Source: Pardosa pseudoannulata
Taxonomy: Eukaryota > Arthropoda > Arachnida > Araneae > Lycosidae
Length of the DNA stretch: 64,000 nt
Direction: 5' to 3'
NCBI GenBank assembly: GCA_032207245.1
Contig: CM063505.1
Coordinates: 172,819,658-172,883,657 of the forward strand
Shown: positions 12,606 to 26,052 of the stretch, piece by piece
Numbering within the stretch: the first letter of the stretch is position 1
Layout of the letters: the number at the start of each line of letters is the position of its first letter
Position numbers and translations under genes: made by a program
Notes under the pieces: model-generated
Told to the model about the DNA's origin: nothing
The model's input: the letters and a program-made list of their open reading frames with translations, nothing else
Database searches by the model: none

Positions 12606-12999
12606 AATGTAGTTGACGTGGACACCCATTACTTCCTTGTCCTACGCCTGTTAGATTATGCATAATTTTTTACTTTTATTGTATGATGCGTCATCTGGAA
12701 TGTTTGCAATAATAAATATCACACATTATGTACGTTAAGACTTGATAGTTACCACCGTAAACTTAACCAACGTAAAGGGTTGGACAGGTTACCTTGTAAT
12801 TTGAGTGTTCTAGAATATTCTGTCAATCGGCTGTTACTTATACAACCATATTACTTATACAACGATTGGCAATGTGCATTATATCAGCATTTGGAACTAC
12901 TTATCGCTGCAAACCATTTTTTCCAAATTAAACCTGGTAAAAACAAAGTGTAGCAGCAGATTGCATGACCAATCAGCTACGATTCGCGTCGACTACATT
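12606..12999. mobile_element. Candidate MITE with 15-bp terminal inverted repeats
   Basis: AATGTAGTTGACGTG (12606-12620) is matched in inverse by CGCGTCGACTACATT (12985-12999), 13 of 15 positions; both differences are transitions. Outside the repeats, TTAATAT-like words occur on both sides but do not give a clean duplication. The interior contains a direct repeat of TTACTTATACAAC. The size (394 bp) and lack of coding fit a non-autonomous DNA transposon, but I cannot assign a superfamily. Confidence 0.4.
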
Positions 13000-13133
13000 A
13001 TCCATTGATATTAACAAAATCTTTAGTAAAATACGAAAACAAATCTCACATTAATTTTAAAATAATACATGTGGTAGTACTTGTGAATAAACTACAATAT
13101 ATATTTATAGTATAAATATAATAATATTTTAAA

Positions 13134-13296
13134 TGATGGCCGAATGGTTAGGGTGCTGGCCTCCGGAGTTCGTGGGTTTGAATCCCACTATGGCATGAAT
13201 GTTTGTAGCCGTTCAGAATCGGCTTTAAGCAGTAGTTCCCGGTCTCATTATCCCTCATGTTGCAAAAAGTAGACCGTAGCGCTCCCAAACCAAACC
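13134..13296 (+). mobile_element. tRNA-derived SINE, copy 3
   Basis: A box TGGCCGAATGG (13137-13147) and B box GGTTTGAATCC (one change from consensus) are followed by the family body (GTAGCCGTTCAGAATCGGC, TTTAAGCAGTAG, CCCGGTCTCATTA) and the tail CCCAAACCAAACC. The usual GAAC head is replaced by flank-like sequence, so the copy is slightly 5'-truncated or its head has decayed. A short internal deletion lies between the A and B boxes. No certain target-site duplication. Confidence 0.88.
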
Positions 13297-14350
13297 TATA
13301 ATACACAAAAAATTAAGTAGTAGTGATTACTTTTTAATATTTGCAATAAGAATGTAAAGTCAAAGGCAAATTTTAATGAAATAAAAATGTTCATTCTTTT
13401 GAAAAATTTGACCCCTTTATGTTTGGCTTGTTTGTTTCGGGAACAATACGTATTGCGCATTTTTGGTTGCATTCTGTCTCCTTGAAAGTCTCTTGTCCCC
13501 CTAATAAGAAGGTGGATCAAAATATCCATATCTTTAAGGGCTAATGTAAAAATTTCGAAATGTTAACTTTTAATAGCAAGTACAGTTGCTTAAAAAACCC
13601 TAACCTATTTTCCAAAAAGTTAAAACACTTTTAAAATAATATATCTGCGTTTCCCTTTCTTATAAATAAATCTTTGTAGATATGTTTATAAAACATGAAA
13701 GAGTTACAATTTTTTTTCTGATAAAAAATGAACCTATTTGAAGATTGAAATAAACTTTGAATCTTATAAATACTATTTTTAAAAGAAATGTTTTCATAAA
13801 CGTATTGGTACAACTTGTAACTTAAAATAGCTAAAAGAAAAGTAGTTTTTAAATAAATAAAGCATATAAGTTGCTTGGCTTACTCTTTTTTCAAAAACTT
13901 TTTCCATGAATTCGACAGCAGCCTGTCATGTTTTTTTAAATGTAATTGAATAATATTAGAAGGATTATATTAACATTACTTATTTTATATAAATAATTCT
14001 CCGAAAAGCAGTGTATCGTTGACCTTTCGCCATAGGCACTTCAACACATCCATTTATTTATTTGTTTAATTTTTCTCCCGACATTTGTAGACAAGCATAG
14101 ATGTGTTGTTATTTTATTGGGATTTTTAGGTTTTAAAAATGTTTAGCTAGGCAGTATTTACTTTCATATTGTACCTTGAATATTATTTATTTATTTATTT
14201 TTATTATCTATTTTTCTATTATTAGCTATATGAATAAGCTTTCAACTATGACAAAGTGGCTGATAAATACAATTATGTTACAAAAATAATTAAAACGAAT
14301 CGCCTATTTTGTAAACTTTATGCTCAAATATCTATTTAAACCGTAAGCTT
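13297..14350. other. AT-rich non-coding DNA, no gene seen
   Basis: Two minus-strand open frames of 60-77 codons (13296-13529, 13631-13813) have AT-biased translations of no recognisable kind. No other structure seen. Confidence 0.45.
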
Positions 14351-14532
14351 GCCGACCGATCGCCGAATGAGTTGAACGCTTTTTTTCGGTACCGGAGCAC
14401 ATATCTCGAGTCCCACTACTGGCATGTATGTTTGTAGCCGTTCAGAACAGCGTTTAAGCAGTAAATCCCAGTTCCATTAACTTTCGTATAGCAAAGCTGT
14501 CAGCCGTAGTGCTCTAAAACCAAAACAAACCA
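14351..14532 (+). mobile_element. Decayed tRNA-derived SINE, copy 4
   Basis: The head (CGCCGAATGAG at the A-box position), CGGTACCGGAG, a B-box relic CTCGAGTCCCAC, GTTTGTAGCCGTTCAGAAC, TTTAAGCAGTAAATCCC and a tail ACCAAAACAAACC follow the family order. Many substitutions and an unreadable target duplication indicate an older insertion. Confidence 0.8.
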
Positions 14533-16284
14533 AATTGGGAAAGTATTTAATTTCTTTAATATATTTTTATGCTAACAATTCTTAGATACTAAGCGTAGTT
14601 TTTTTAATGTTAACATTTCTATAGTAAAATAAAAGGAAACAAATAAATTTGATATTATTTGTTGGATTAAATATCTCCCATCATATTTTATGAAATCTTC
14701 ATTTACAGTACCCTAAAAATCTCTCTTGTCGACAATATTTCACGGTATGTAATTTTTTTATATTGTAATTTTAAAATATTGAAAGATAGTCTATACAGAT
14801 ATTTGGTCATATCCTCTCACCAGATAGACAAAATAATCTTGATTTTAAAATTTTACCCTCTCATAAATCAAAAATGTGATTTACAAGATTTCCTGGAGAA
14901 TTTAAATTTTATTTGGTTTGTGGAATACTTATAGTACAGTTAAAACTATAAATATACGCTTTAAAAGTCTTTAAAACTCATGGTTTAAAATCCATTCCAG
15001 TAAAATATGTTGCCAATCCTCTAACACGTAGAAAACTAGATATAATTAAATTTGTCATTCTTTAGAAAGAGAAAAAAAGTAGAGTGTCGCATATGAAATA
15101 ATTTATCGCGGAGGTAAGACCTGATAACATACAAAGCATCTTCCTCAGGATACTTCTTTAACTGTCATTATTAATATAAATTCTTAGTCATGAATCAAAT
15201 GGTCACTTATGAATCTGAAAAGAAGAGTATGAACTTCATTAGATAAAGAGATAAAGCTGTGATTTTCCAGCTAGGTTCCACGGTGTTCTAGAGTGCCCAT
15301 GTATGGTTTTGAAAAATTAAAAAAAAAATAATACATAGATTGTAGGTATTAAAAAATTAAAAGAAATAATACATAGATTGTAGATATATATTACATTTAT
15401 AATCTGCATCTAATTTTCTCAATTTCTATGAAACAAGTTTGTATTGGCAAATAACTTTTTTTTTATGACTGTGCTGAAACAGAAGTTACCATAATATATA
15501 TTTATGATAAAGTTTACCAACACAGTCATTATTTTTTATGTCATTTAAAACAATATAATTATGTAAAGAATCATTTTCAACAAATGTGAGAACAAAATAG
15601 AAATATCAGATCAACATTAATTTAAAATAAGAAATACGCCTGGAGATAACATAGATTTCTTGTGTGAAAAAATTCAAGGACATCCCAGTCAGTATATGAG
15701 ACGGTGCAAAAGTTGGTGACAGAAATAGTACGAGTTATGCTATTACTTAGATAAATAATGTATCATTTTGCGAATTTTGATTTCATCTGCACCACATTTC
15801 TTTGTTTTTATTCCTATTATCAGCGCCTGTGTAATTTAATTAACTGTTCTCATACACAAACACACACATATATGTATATACACTTCAGGAAAACTGTATA
15901 AGTATCCACCAACAGCTAATGTAGTTTCAAGGATTCCGTAAATCTTAAAAGTTTGAAGATTACTGGTATCAACGAACCACGAGGATATTTTCTGTTATAT
16001 CTGTAGAGTCAGGAAACTTTAATTTTTGACATTTTAAAGACTAATAATACTAATGTACTAACAAGAAAATCATATAAATTCTATAAGTTGCAATAGTTTA
16101 TAAAAAAAATCAAGTATTAATACTAGGTTAACTGGTATTTACTTTTTTCTAATTCATTCTTTATTTTATATAAGTTATATAAGTACAGAAAAGATTTCTC
16201 ATTAAAAGTATGAGAGCTGTATATTGCTGAATAGAAATATATTGATGGATTTGTCGATAGCCAATTTCCTGCCAACAGAGATAA
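14533..16284. other. AT-rich non-coding DNA with a small local duplication
   Basis: The word AATAATACATAGATTGTAG occurs twice at a 38-bp spacing within 15311-15385, a short tandem duplication. Otherwise no gene or element was recognised. Confidence 0.55.
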
Positions 16285-16791
16285 TTAACGATTTCCTATA
16301 AATATAGATACTTCGTCGTCCCCGAAGTGCAGGTTTTTTTTCGACACGAGTCAGCTGAGTGCCCCAAACAAATCATTGAGAACTCACTTTCTCCAGAGTT
16401 AACTGCCCCTTATTCAGGTGGCCACATCGCTTTCACATCCTCGTCTGTCTACTCACGCGCTGCTACTTCAAAGAAAAAAATAAAGAAAAATAAAAAAAAA
16501 ATTAAAAAAGGAAATAGTAAAAAAGCGAGACAGATTTGGGTTCAACGAATTTCCTCATTTGCTCCTTACTCCCCCCTTTTTTTAGCTCTAGCTTTCGGTT
16601 TCATTTCTCCCCGAGATTTGATTCATCTCTCGGCGTTTGTTTATGCATTTATACCCATGATCTACTTTTCGAGGATCTGCTACGGGAGAAACTATCTCCC
16701 GACGTCCATTTCTGATAACTGTGTCACATCACATCCTTCATTTATTGGCTACTGGTTTTACTTCACGCACAACACATTACAAGACTGATGA
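16285..16791 (+). other. Exon-like GC-richer block with a long open frame, unidentified
   Basis: The plus strand is open from 16285 to a TGA at 16786-16788. The first in-frame ATG lies about two thirds along; the apparent start at 16327 is GTG. The translation has a lysine-rich low-complexity stretch (about residues 50-67 from 16327) followed by hydrophobic sequence, and matches no family I know. A TATA-like word (TATAAATA, 16297-16304) precedes the GC-richer part. It could be a promoter/5'UTR or an exon, but the A-rich centre and missing start argue against a simple gene. Confidence 0.2.
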
Positions 16792-17628
16792 TTCTATTGA
16801 ACATAGCATCCGACTTTTCCATTTTTAGTTAAAGACAATCTCTTAGAAACACTTGGTCTAAATTAAATGCAACGTTTTTTCTTTCTCTTGTTTTCGTTCT
16901 CAAAGCATGATTATGATTTCCTGATTTAGTATCCATTTTAGAAAACTTAGACAAGTTAGATTTAGTAACCATTTTGGGAACTTAGACATTTAGACAGGTT
17001 TAGATATGAATTTTTTTTTATCATCTCCAGTTTTCTCCTTTAAAATGATTTTAAAGACTTTTATATTAATAGAAATTATCATTCTCTGTAGTAATAGATA
17101 AAAGTTGATAAATATATCATAATAAAGGATAAATTTAATTAACAATTTATAATTCTGTAATATCTTAACTGTATTTTTGATACCATTTTTTACACAGTTT
17201 TTCAGTTTAGCAAGAAATGTTTATACTTTATAAGATTTCTTACAGTTTAAAATATTTTATTTATAAGTTATCAATTATATTTTTAATCTTTTAAAATCTT
17301 TACTCTGAAAATGCAATAAAAATTGAAAATTTGGACCGTTATTGAAAATTTTCTTAAAAAAATAACTTTCATTATTATTTGCATGCAAAATATATTTTAC
17401 ATATTAATATGATCTTTTTAAAACTAATTCTTGCATTAAATACCCTTTAAAAATTTGTTTAACCATAAACATTACTGTAATATAATTTAAAAATTGTATT
17501 TATCTCTATTAATATTGGACACAGATTTGAAAAACGAGTTTTGAAGTGTAACTAAACTTTATGCCTGGATTCATATGACTTTTGAGAAGCATTGAGTTGT
17601 CTCTTCTGGTTTTATTAAATTTGTTTCA
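16792..17628. other. AT-rich non-coding DNA, no gene seen
   Basis: TTAGATTTAGTAACCATTTT and a related word repeat loosely at about 16925-16980. No gene or element recognised. Confidence 0.5.
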
Positions 17629-17691
17629 AAATGCTATTTTTTTATTAATGCATTATTACTTAAATAATGCATTAATAAGAAAATAGCATTT
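17629..17691. repeat. Long hairpin A (29-bp stem, 5-nt loop)
   Basis: Arm 17629-17657 pairs with 17663-17691 over 29 positions. The only non-Watson-Crick position would be a T-G wobble. The loop is ACTTA. Such a perfect stem is far beyond chance even in AT-rich DNA. It could be a young palindromic MITE remnant, a cruciform-prone site or a small-RNA precursor. Confidence 0.75.
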
Positions 17692-17698
17692 GCACCAG

Positions 17699-17750
17699 TT
17701 TAATTGAGATATAAGTGCAACGCTAGCTTTGCACTTATATATCAATTAAA
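17699..17750. repeat. Long hairpin B (22-bp stem, 8-nt loop)
   Basis: Arm 17699-17720 (ending AAGTGCAA) pairs with 17729-17750 (starting TTGCACTT) at 21 of 22 positions, loop CGCTAGCT. CCAG just outside on the left and a CTGG word outside on the right may extend the stem after a short bulge. It follows hairpin A by only 7 bp, in a tandem arrangement. Confidence 0.7.
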
Positions 17751-18408
17751 TTAGTCTGGAAAAGAGGAACATCAGAATGAAACGGTACGTTCTTTGCCAC
17801 CCATCCACGTTTTGGCCTGAAAGCTGCTACGTGTGCAGTCCAGCGTTTGCCTCAAAGACATTTCGTAGAATAACTAGACCTTTGAATAAGAGTCCGTGAT
17901 AGAAAGATAATGTACCAAAGAGATCTTCAGCTCAATTGTACTGTTAAAAAATTAGTTTATATTAATAAAAGTTGCCTAAAAGTTATCTATATAAAAGTTA
18001 TCTTTAGTAATCTAACATGCAATGAAATGTTTTATAAAACGATTAATACTTGAATACAGAATACTGAATTTGTTGAAATTTTATGTGTAATGTTTTATAC
18101 CAGGAGATTGTAGTGTCCCTACTTTGTTTATGAAATGAATTATTCATTTATGCTCTCTTAATCACTAAACTATAATTCGTAAATATCTTAAATCATATTA
18201 TTTTTAAGAAATTGATTCTTTACAAATTTTCACCATCTGTCTCCTCATAATAATTATTTGCTGATAATTTTTAATGCGAATACACTTTCAATAACTTTCT
18301 AACAGAATTTTTATTTGTTTATAAAAATAAAAATTATATTATAAAATATTTATTTGTTTAATAATTATTAGTTTATTTAACATGTTGAGCTAAATGTCTA
18401 TCCATTGG
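17751..18408. other. Non-coding DNA, no gene seen
   Basis: A GC-richer patch at 17785-17880 follows the hairpins but has no recognisable content. The rest is AT-rich. Confidence 0.45.
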
Positions 18409-18498
18409 GGACTGAGAGCTGACTTTTCGTTTGAACGGCGTCAGTCTCTAGAGATTGACAGTAAACTTTCCGTTCAAAAGTCTACTGTCAATTCTCAG
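18409..18498. repeat. Complex hairpin (miRNA-precursor-like fold)
   Basis: The inner arm 18451-18469 pairs with 18477-18496: about 18 pairs, one bulge and one mismatch, with a 7-nt loop (CCGTTCA). An outer CTGAGAGCTGAC (18411-18422) can instead pair with the 3' GTCAATTCTCAG, and TTTGAACGG/CCGTTCAAA is repeated in inverse. The segment can therefore form two alternative stems. It may be a palindromic MITE remnant or an RNA hairpin; the sequence cannot decide. Confidence 0.6.
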
Positions 18499-18680
18499 GT
18501 ACAGACGTCTCGTTCAATTTGTTAAAAATGCAGTTAAAGAAACTTGACTTTACCGTCATTTTATGTATTTTGCCTCTTTAATTGCGATATTTTGACATGT
18601 AAGAGAAACTAATTTCTAATTTAAAATAATACAATCAAATATCAATTATGAGTATTTTTATTTTCTGAAAACTGCTGCAT

Positions 18681-19250
18681 TAACATATTTATGCATGTAT
18701 AACACGCAAACTGTTTTTTTTTGCAAACAAAAATAGGAAAATATATCTCGTGTATAACGCATACCTAAAATTTGACATACAAGTGATTTTCCGCATTACA
18801 AAACAATTGTTACGCTGGGGAGTTATATGAGGTGTTTTATTTTTTCTTCTTTATTACTGTAGAGTTAAAAAATGTTTTGCGACAGCATAAAAATACAATG
18901 GAGAAGATATCTAGTTATACTGCAACATTTAAGTTACAAATAGGGTAATAAGCAGCAGTGATTTGGAACTTGATACAAATTTGAAATTCGATATTTATAT
19001 TTAATAATTTGTGTTGATAGCGCTGCTGTTTAAAAGAAATGCAATAGTAATGAATATAGATGCAGCAATACTTCTATTGAATAGGATATTTACATTTTTA
19101 TTGCTCATTCTTTGAGTACCTGTCTTTATCCATATTTATATCAGGTAATTACAGGAAGCAGTAAAATTATTATGTATAACGCACACCTTGAGTTTTTACA
19201 CCAGTTTTTTAAAATAAAATATGCTCGTTATATACGAGTAGTTACGGTAT
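18681..19250. mobile_element. Decayed DNA transposon with TATAACGC-type inverted termini
   Basis: TGTATAACACGCA lies near the left end (18696-18708) and TGCTCGTTATATACGAG near the right end (19222-19238, followed by TAGTTACGGTA). Further copies of GTATAACGCAYACC lie internally at about 18752 and 19174. The terminal 28 bp agree at 18 positions in inverse orientation. I recall similar TTATACACGAG..ACGGTA ends from arthropod MITEs but cannot name the superfamily. No transposase frame remains. Confidence 0.4.
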
Positions 19251-22200
19251 TTTTGACACTGTAGATATTAGATTTGCTTGAAGAATTACATTGCAAATTC
19301 CAAGTGAAACCTCTCGGCACATTTCCCGTTTTCTTCCGAAGAACTATTTGCCTCCTTCTGCATCCGGTTTCCCAACGGTTCCCCAAATAATGTCATATAA
19401 CAAACACACCATGTTCAAGTAGAATTGAGGGCAGTAGTAGGTTCTACTCAAGAAAATAATGCTTCTTTGTCAGATTGATTGGAAATAATAGAGTCTGATC
19501 TACAGGCGGATATTCTCACTAGTGGCGATCACTCTCCTCAGTGAAGCGCATCTTGTTGCATAAAAATAGCAGAAACTGTGTTATGGCTAGTAAAACATGT
19601 CTATCAGAATGACTGTGCATCGAATTACTCTTCAAGGGCATCCGTGTTGGCTTCTGAATTCAAAACCTATAAACTAGTTTGCCATTTCTCTTTCTTGTGG
19701 GACAGAGGATACGATATATCGGGTGAAATAAAGTAACATTCACTAATTTCAAATTGCATTTCATGTTCAATGGTTTTCTTATATGTTTGGAGTTTTATCT
19801 AACATGATATATGATATACTGATAGTTTAGAAAATGTCTGGATTTTTAGCGTGAATCTAGGATTACTGAAACGAATTGATAGTTAAGGATAACTGATAAG
19901 GCATTGAACGTGAATTTATGAATTTTAATTTATGTAAAGTATATTTCATTTTGACCCCAAAGCTGCACTAACTAGTTCTTGTAAATAAAACAACATTGAC
20001 ATAATTTCTAGAAATATAAAGTTTAAAAAATTATAAATGTTTTAACTTGAAAAATTTTTAAACAAAATATTTTCTTGTGAATAAGTGTTGTTTCTCATAC
20101 TTTTGCTATAAATATTCAGTTTTTTAATATAACAATTCACTGCAGCCAATTATTTCTCAGTTATCTATTTTAATTCCAGTTATTTGAGGATATTATGTCA
20201 AGTACTGGTTATATTAGACTTCTCTTCTAGTCAAAAACATTTCCGTTTTCGCATATTTATAAATTGCTATAAAAAGAATGAGAAAGGAGTATATTAATTT
20301 CTTTAGCTTCTTAAATAACAAAAAAAAATTCTAAAAGTATTTTGCAATTTAAGTAAATAAAATAGTTAATTTGGCTCGTTCATTTTGTTTGTTTTTCTTA
20401 ATTTGACAGAAATATTGCGAAATATGAAAGGAGTACTTTGTTCCCTGCATGTTTCTTTGTGTAAACAGTCGGTAACTAGTACGTATAAATAAAACAGGTA
20501 ATACATTTGTATCAATATTTCTAACTTTGGCAAAAATGATAAATTGCTACCATTAAGTAAATGATTACCACCTTTGTAAACTTGTGAGTTTTTTTTATAG
20601 TGATACTGTTAAATGCAGATTCAATTTGATCCGTTAAAGTTTTTTGAAAATTCCCTAATGAGTTCATATGAAACTATTTGAAATAATTTCATTATCTATA
20701 TAATAATAAAATAGAATCTATATTAATCTAATCCCCATTTTTGATATATTTAAATTCTGATATATTCTGATATTTGTTCTGATATATGTTCTGATATATG
20801 TTCAATACTTTAACATAAACTCAATATAAGTTTATTGATTTTCCAATGTTTAAACAATCTTACAATTCATTTCTGAACTGAAAAAATTTACTATATTTTA
20901 GGGCTTATTTCTAATCATTAGTTAATATACAGGTATTGAAGAAGGGGCAACAATCCTGCCCTTCCACTTGCCTTATTGGAATACAATAAATGCCAAAAGA
21001 AAAAATATATATAACACCATTTATTAAGTTAAAATTGTATGAATAACTAAAATGATTTGGCTCATAAAAACCAGAAAACTAAAGAAAATATGAACATCTA
21101 GCAGACAAATATATTTAGAAAAACTTAATCTGTCATTTTTGATTATTTAAAATGCTTTTAATTTACCTGCCAACAAAAAGCTAACATGAAAAATACTATA
21201 GACCTCCTAAATCTTGAGTAATCTGCAATTACAGACAGTTACCTTCTTACGTTATATCTGCGACTTTCCTCATTCTGTTACGTGACTGTACATTTATTAA
21301 AAAACTTAAGTCTTCGGAGGTTCCATTTGATCAGAGGACCGGGGCAGTTAGCACCCCTTCCCTCTTACTACGCCTGTGTTTCTTATTAAATATATAGCGA
21401 GGTAATTTCATAGGACCAATGGAAAATGCTTATTGCATTTTGTAAATCAATATTTTATGTCAAGAAATATGTTTTAGTAATTATTTTCAAGGTCAGTAAT
21501 ATATTACTTTCCTGATGTTATTTTTACACGTGCACTTACTGTTAAAACATTTTTAAATGTTTCTTGTTAGTGGGTATGCATTTTATGGTTATACCTAAAA
21601 ACTCCAGACCCTGCGATGCTTCTTTGTTAGGGATGAGATACGAACTATGGCTTTACCGTGTGAAAGATGGTTGGAACAATTCAATAATGCTGATGTTCCT
21701 CATTTTTAATGTCATTTTATAACCCTCTTTCAGTTGGAAACTGGGTTGCTTCCTTAAACGATTAGGTTGATTTTTTAACTAGTTCAATACTACCTGCTGT
21801 AATACCTGTTGTAAAGGGCAGAAATTAGTTTACTGTTAGTTGTAAGAACATATTTACATCAAAAGTGTTTTCGTTTCTCACGGCATTAATTGTGCTATCT
21901 TTAAGATTTAGTTAAAATTGGGGAAAACGTTGAGCAATAAGTTTAGTCAAATAAAATAATATAGAATAAATGACTATAATGACAAAAATAAATATTTTGA
22001 AAGTCATTTTAACGATGGATACAAATGTATATACTAAGGAATACAAGTATAACCATATGAAATTTAAGTATTTAAAAATTGTCTTGCAATTATTTACTAT
22101 AGTATGCGTTTTACAGGACAGGATGGATGATGCGTACAAAGCACTGGAAATAATATTAATGTACATTTTCTTCATTTATGCAGTAGAAGTATATTTTTTT

Positions 22201-23238
22201 CGTTTATAAAATGGAATAAGTAAAATTGGAATATTCTGCCTTTAGGTCAAAATCTAAAATTCCTCTTTGGGATACAATCGATTTTATATTTAAATGCCGA
22301 TCTTATAATTACTAATTTATATCGAAATTGTCATTGTAACCTTTTTAATGCCTAGAAGATAGATGAAAGGGAAAATGCGATGTGATATTTTTTAATCAGG
22401 CATAGCAGGTAACGATATATTTCTGAAAGTTACAATGTGATCATTGATATTTCTCTTATGCTTATTTTCTCGAAACTTATTTTGAGTTTTACTTCTTTTC
22501 GTGTGAAATGTCTTCATGCTTATATTGCTTAAATTTAAAAGAAAATAACATTTGTTTCTTCCTTAATAATACTTTTTACTTACTTTGGTATGGAGATGTT
22601 TTGATATTTGATACATTAAATTATTTTTTACATTTTTATAAAAATTCCTTAAAATAAATTCTGATTTTTTACTTAGTGGAAATGACAACGCCTGCGATAT
22701 GATTCGGTATAAATGTAAGAACTTCAAAAATCCATTCTTAACTTATCATTTTATCAAGTTGATCCTTTATTTATTTAATATTTTACCAAGGATATAAATG
22801 AAATATTATTTTGGACGCTAAACGGCAATTTAAACTAGTATTTAATTTGCTGGTTTATAATTGAAGTCATGAAATCTATATGTTCTGTAAATAAAACTTT
22901 AAATATTTTTGAAGTCAATATACTAAATATTGAGAATATATAATAATATTTTTAAGGACTAAAAGTTTAAATCATTGGTACAGCTATATGTTATTTGTAC
23001 TTTACACTTTTTTAGGCCTTTTAAATGTGTATAAATGTTATAATATATAATTCTTAGCATTTCCAACTTTAAACTTGGCTATTCATAGAGAAAATTATGC
23101 TAAACTTAAAATTATATAAGAGTATCACAATTATGTCTGCAACAGATACAAAGTAATATATTAGGTGAAACTTTCTAAAATTGGAGAGATTTTTCTATTT
23201 TTTTTTATTTTTTTATTTTTTCTTCTTTCTCTTTATAG
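19251..23238. other. Long AT-rich non-coding interval, no gene seen
   Basis: A less AT-rich patch lies at about 19290-19720 but no translation in it was recognised. TTCTGATAT words repeat at 20756-20805 as a local minisatellite. The overlapping opposite-strand frames at 21912-22209 share the same AT-rich DNA and are not gene-like. A pyrimidine-rich tract closes the interval at about 23192-23235. Confidence 0.5.
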
Positions 23239-23585
23239 CCGGGACTTAGAGGGGGATAATGGGTACAAATGTGTAGGTCGAAAACGTGCAATAAATTGAA
23301 GATGCTCGAGCAACACCCGTCTTTATTTCTGCCGCGCGTGAAATGTAAGGTCACTCACGTAGTGCCGCGATGCCATCAGGAAGTCCAGCGCAAACGAGGT
23401 CGGAAGAGAGCTGTTTATAGGAGAGGAAAAACCAAAGGATCACTTTTTTCCTCCTCTTCTCGCTCTGACACAACAGAGCGTTCCAATTTTCATCGGTTTC
23501 TTTATTATTTATTTCTTATCTCTCTCTCTGCCATTCTCACTTTCTACGAGGAGGGATTAAAAACAGGTGTGTGTGTCTTTTATTA
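23239..23585 (+). other. Exon-like GC-rich block behind a splice-acceptor-like tract
   Basis: A run of T/C-rich sequence (about 23192-23235) ends in TTTATAG, an excellent 3' splice-site context, and GC-rich sequence starts at once. A 105-codon ATG frame (23269-23586) crosses the block. Its translation is basic and serine-rich in the middle, with a hydrophobic stretch near the end, and is unrecognised. A CAG/GTGTGTG word near 23565 could act as a donor. It may be a coding or non-coding exon on the plus strand, or a conserved regulatory element. The evidence is composition and one splice signal only. Confidence 0.3.
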
Positions 23586-23974
23586 GACCTAAATAGAAAG
23601 TGGGAAAAAGCTGAATGGGAACACCTATTCGATGGAGGAGTGGAAAGTTTCCGTCCACTACGGAACAGGATTTATTTCTGGAATGCTGTAGTGGCAGATG
23701 ACAGAGAAAGTTGTCCGCAGCTTTTATTTATATTTTTTCACTGACCTCGTTCACATTAATCTTGGGACTGTAGAAAAATAGAAAGTGAAAGAAACCCACG
23801 CAGTACTGCTTCTGTCCGTAGGATTGAACATGCCTAGAGATTTTTTTCATTTATCGAGATGACCGTTACGATATTTTACAATAAAATGAATTACTCTCTT
23901 TTCCATCTACCTACTACTTTTACACCTCAACTTTTCTCCCCAGAAATATGAGAAATACAAAATGCATATGATCT
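23586..23974. other. Non-coding DNA, no gene seen
   Basis: Composition declines from the GC-rich block back to AT-rich. Nothing recognised. Confidence 0.45.
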
Positions 23975-24604
23975 AGTTAAGGCTTGTTTGAATCTCTCAT
24001 AAATAGTTTTTGATACTAATAAATATTTTCTAAATTTCATTGACATTTAAAAGCTTTTTCTTAAATTTTAAATTTTAAATAATCTATTTTATATTGGAAA
24101 GTTAGAGTAGCATTTTTTAATCTATCGAAAATTAAGTTAAGGATTGTTTGAATCTCTCCTGTATAGGTTTTGATACTATTAAATATTTTCTAAATTTCAT
24201 TGACATTTGAAAGCTTTTTCATAAACTTTAAATAGCGCTCTATTTTATACTGGAAAGTTACAGTAGCCTTTTTTTAATCTATCAAAAATTAAGGCTTGCT
24301 TGAATCACTCCTATAGTTTTTGATATTAATAAAAATTTTCTAAATTTCATTGACATTTGAAAGCTTTTTCATAAATTTTAAATAGAGCTCTATTTTATAT
24401 TGGAAAAATGCAGTAGCATTTTTTTAATCTATCCAAAATTAAGTTAAGGCTTGTTTGAATCTCTCATATATAATTTTTGATGCTAATAAATATTTTCTAA
24501 ATTTCATTGACATTTGAAAGCTTTTTCATAAATATTAAATAGTGCTCTATTTTACATTGGAAAGTTACAATAGCATTTTTTTAATCTATCAAAAATTAAG
24601 TTAA
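23975..24604. repeat. Tandem array, four units of about 155 bp
   Basis: AAGGCTTGTTTGAATC-type unit starts occur at 23979, 24139, 24291 and 24446, spacings of 160, 152 and 155 bp. Every unit contains TTTCTAAATTTCATTGACAT, AAGCTTTTTC and a TTTTAATCTATC end. Divergence and small indels show an array no longer homogenising. Confidence 0.93.
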
Positions 24605-26052
<1,448 letters not shown>

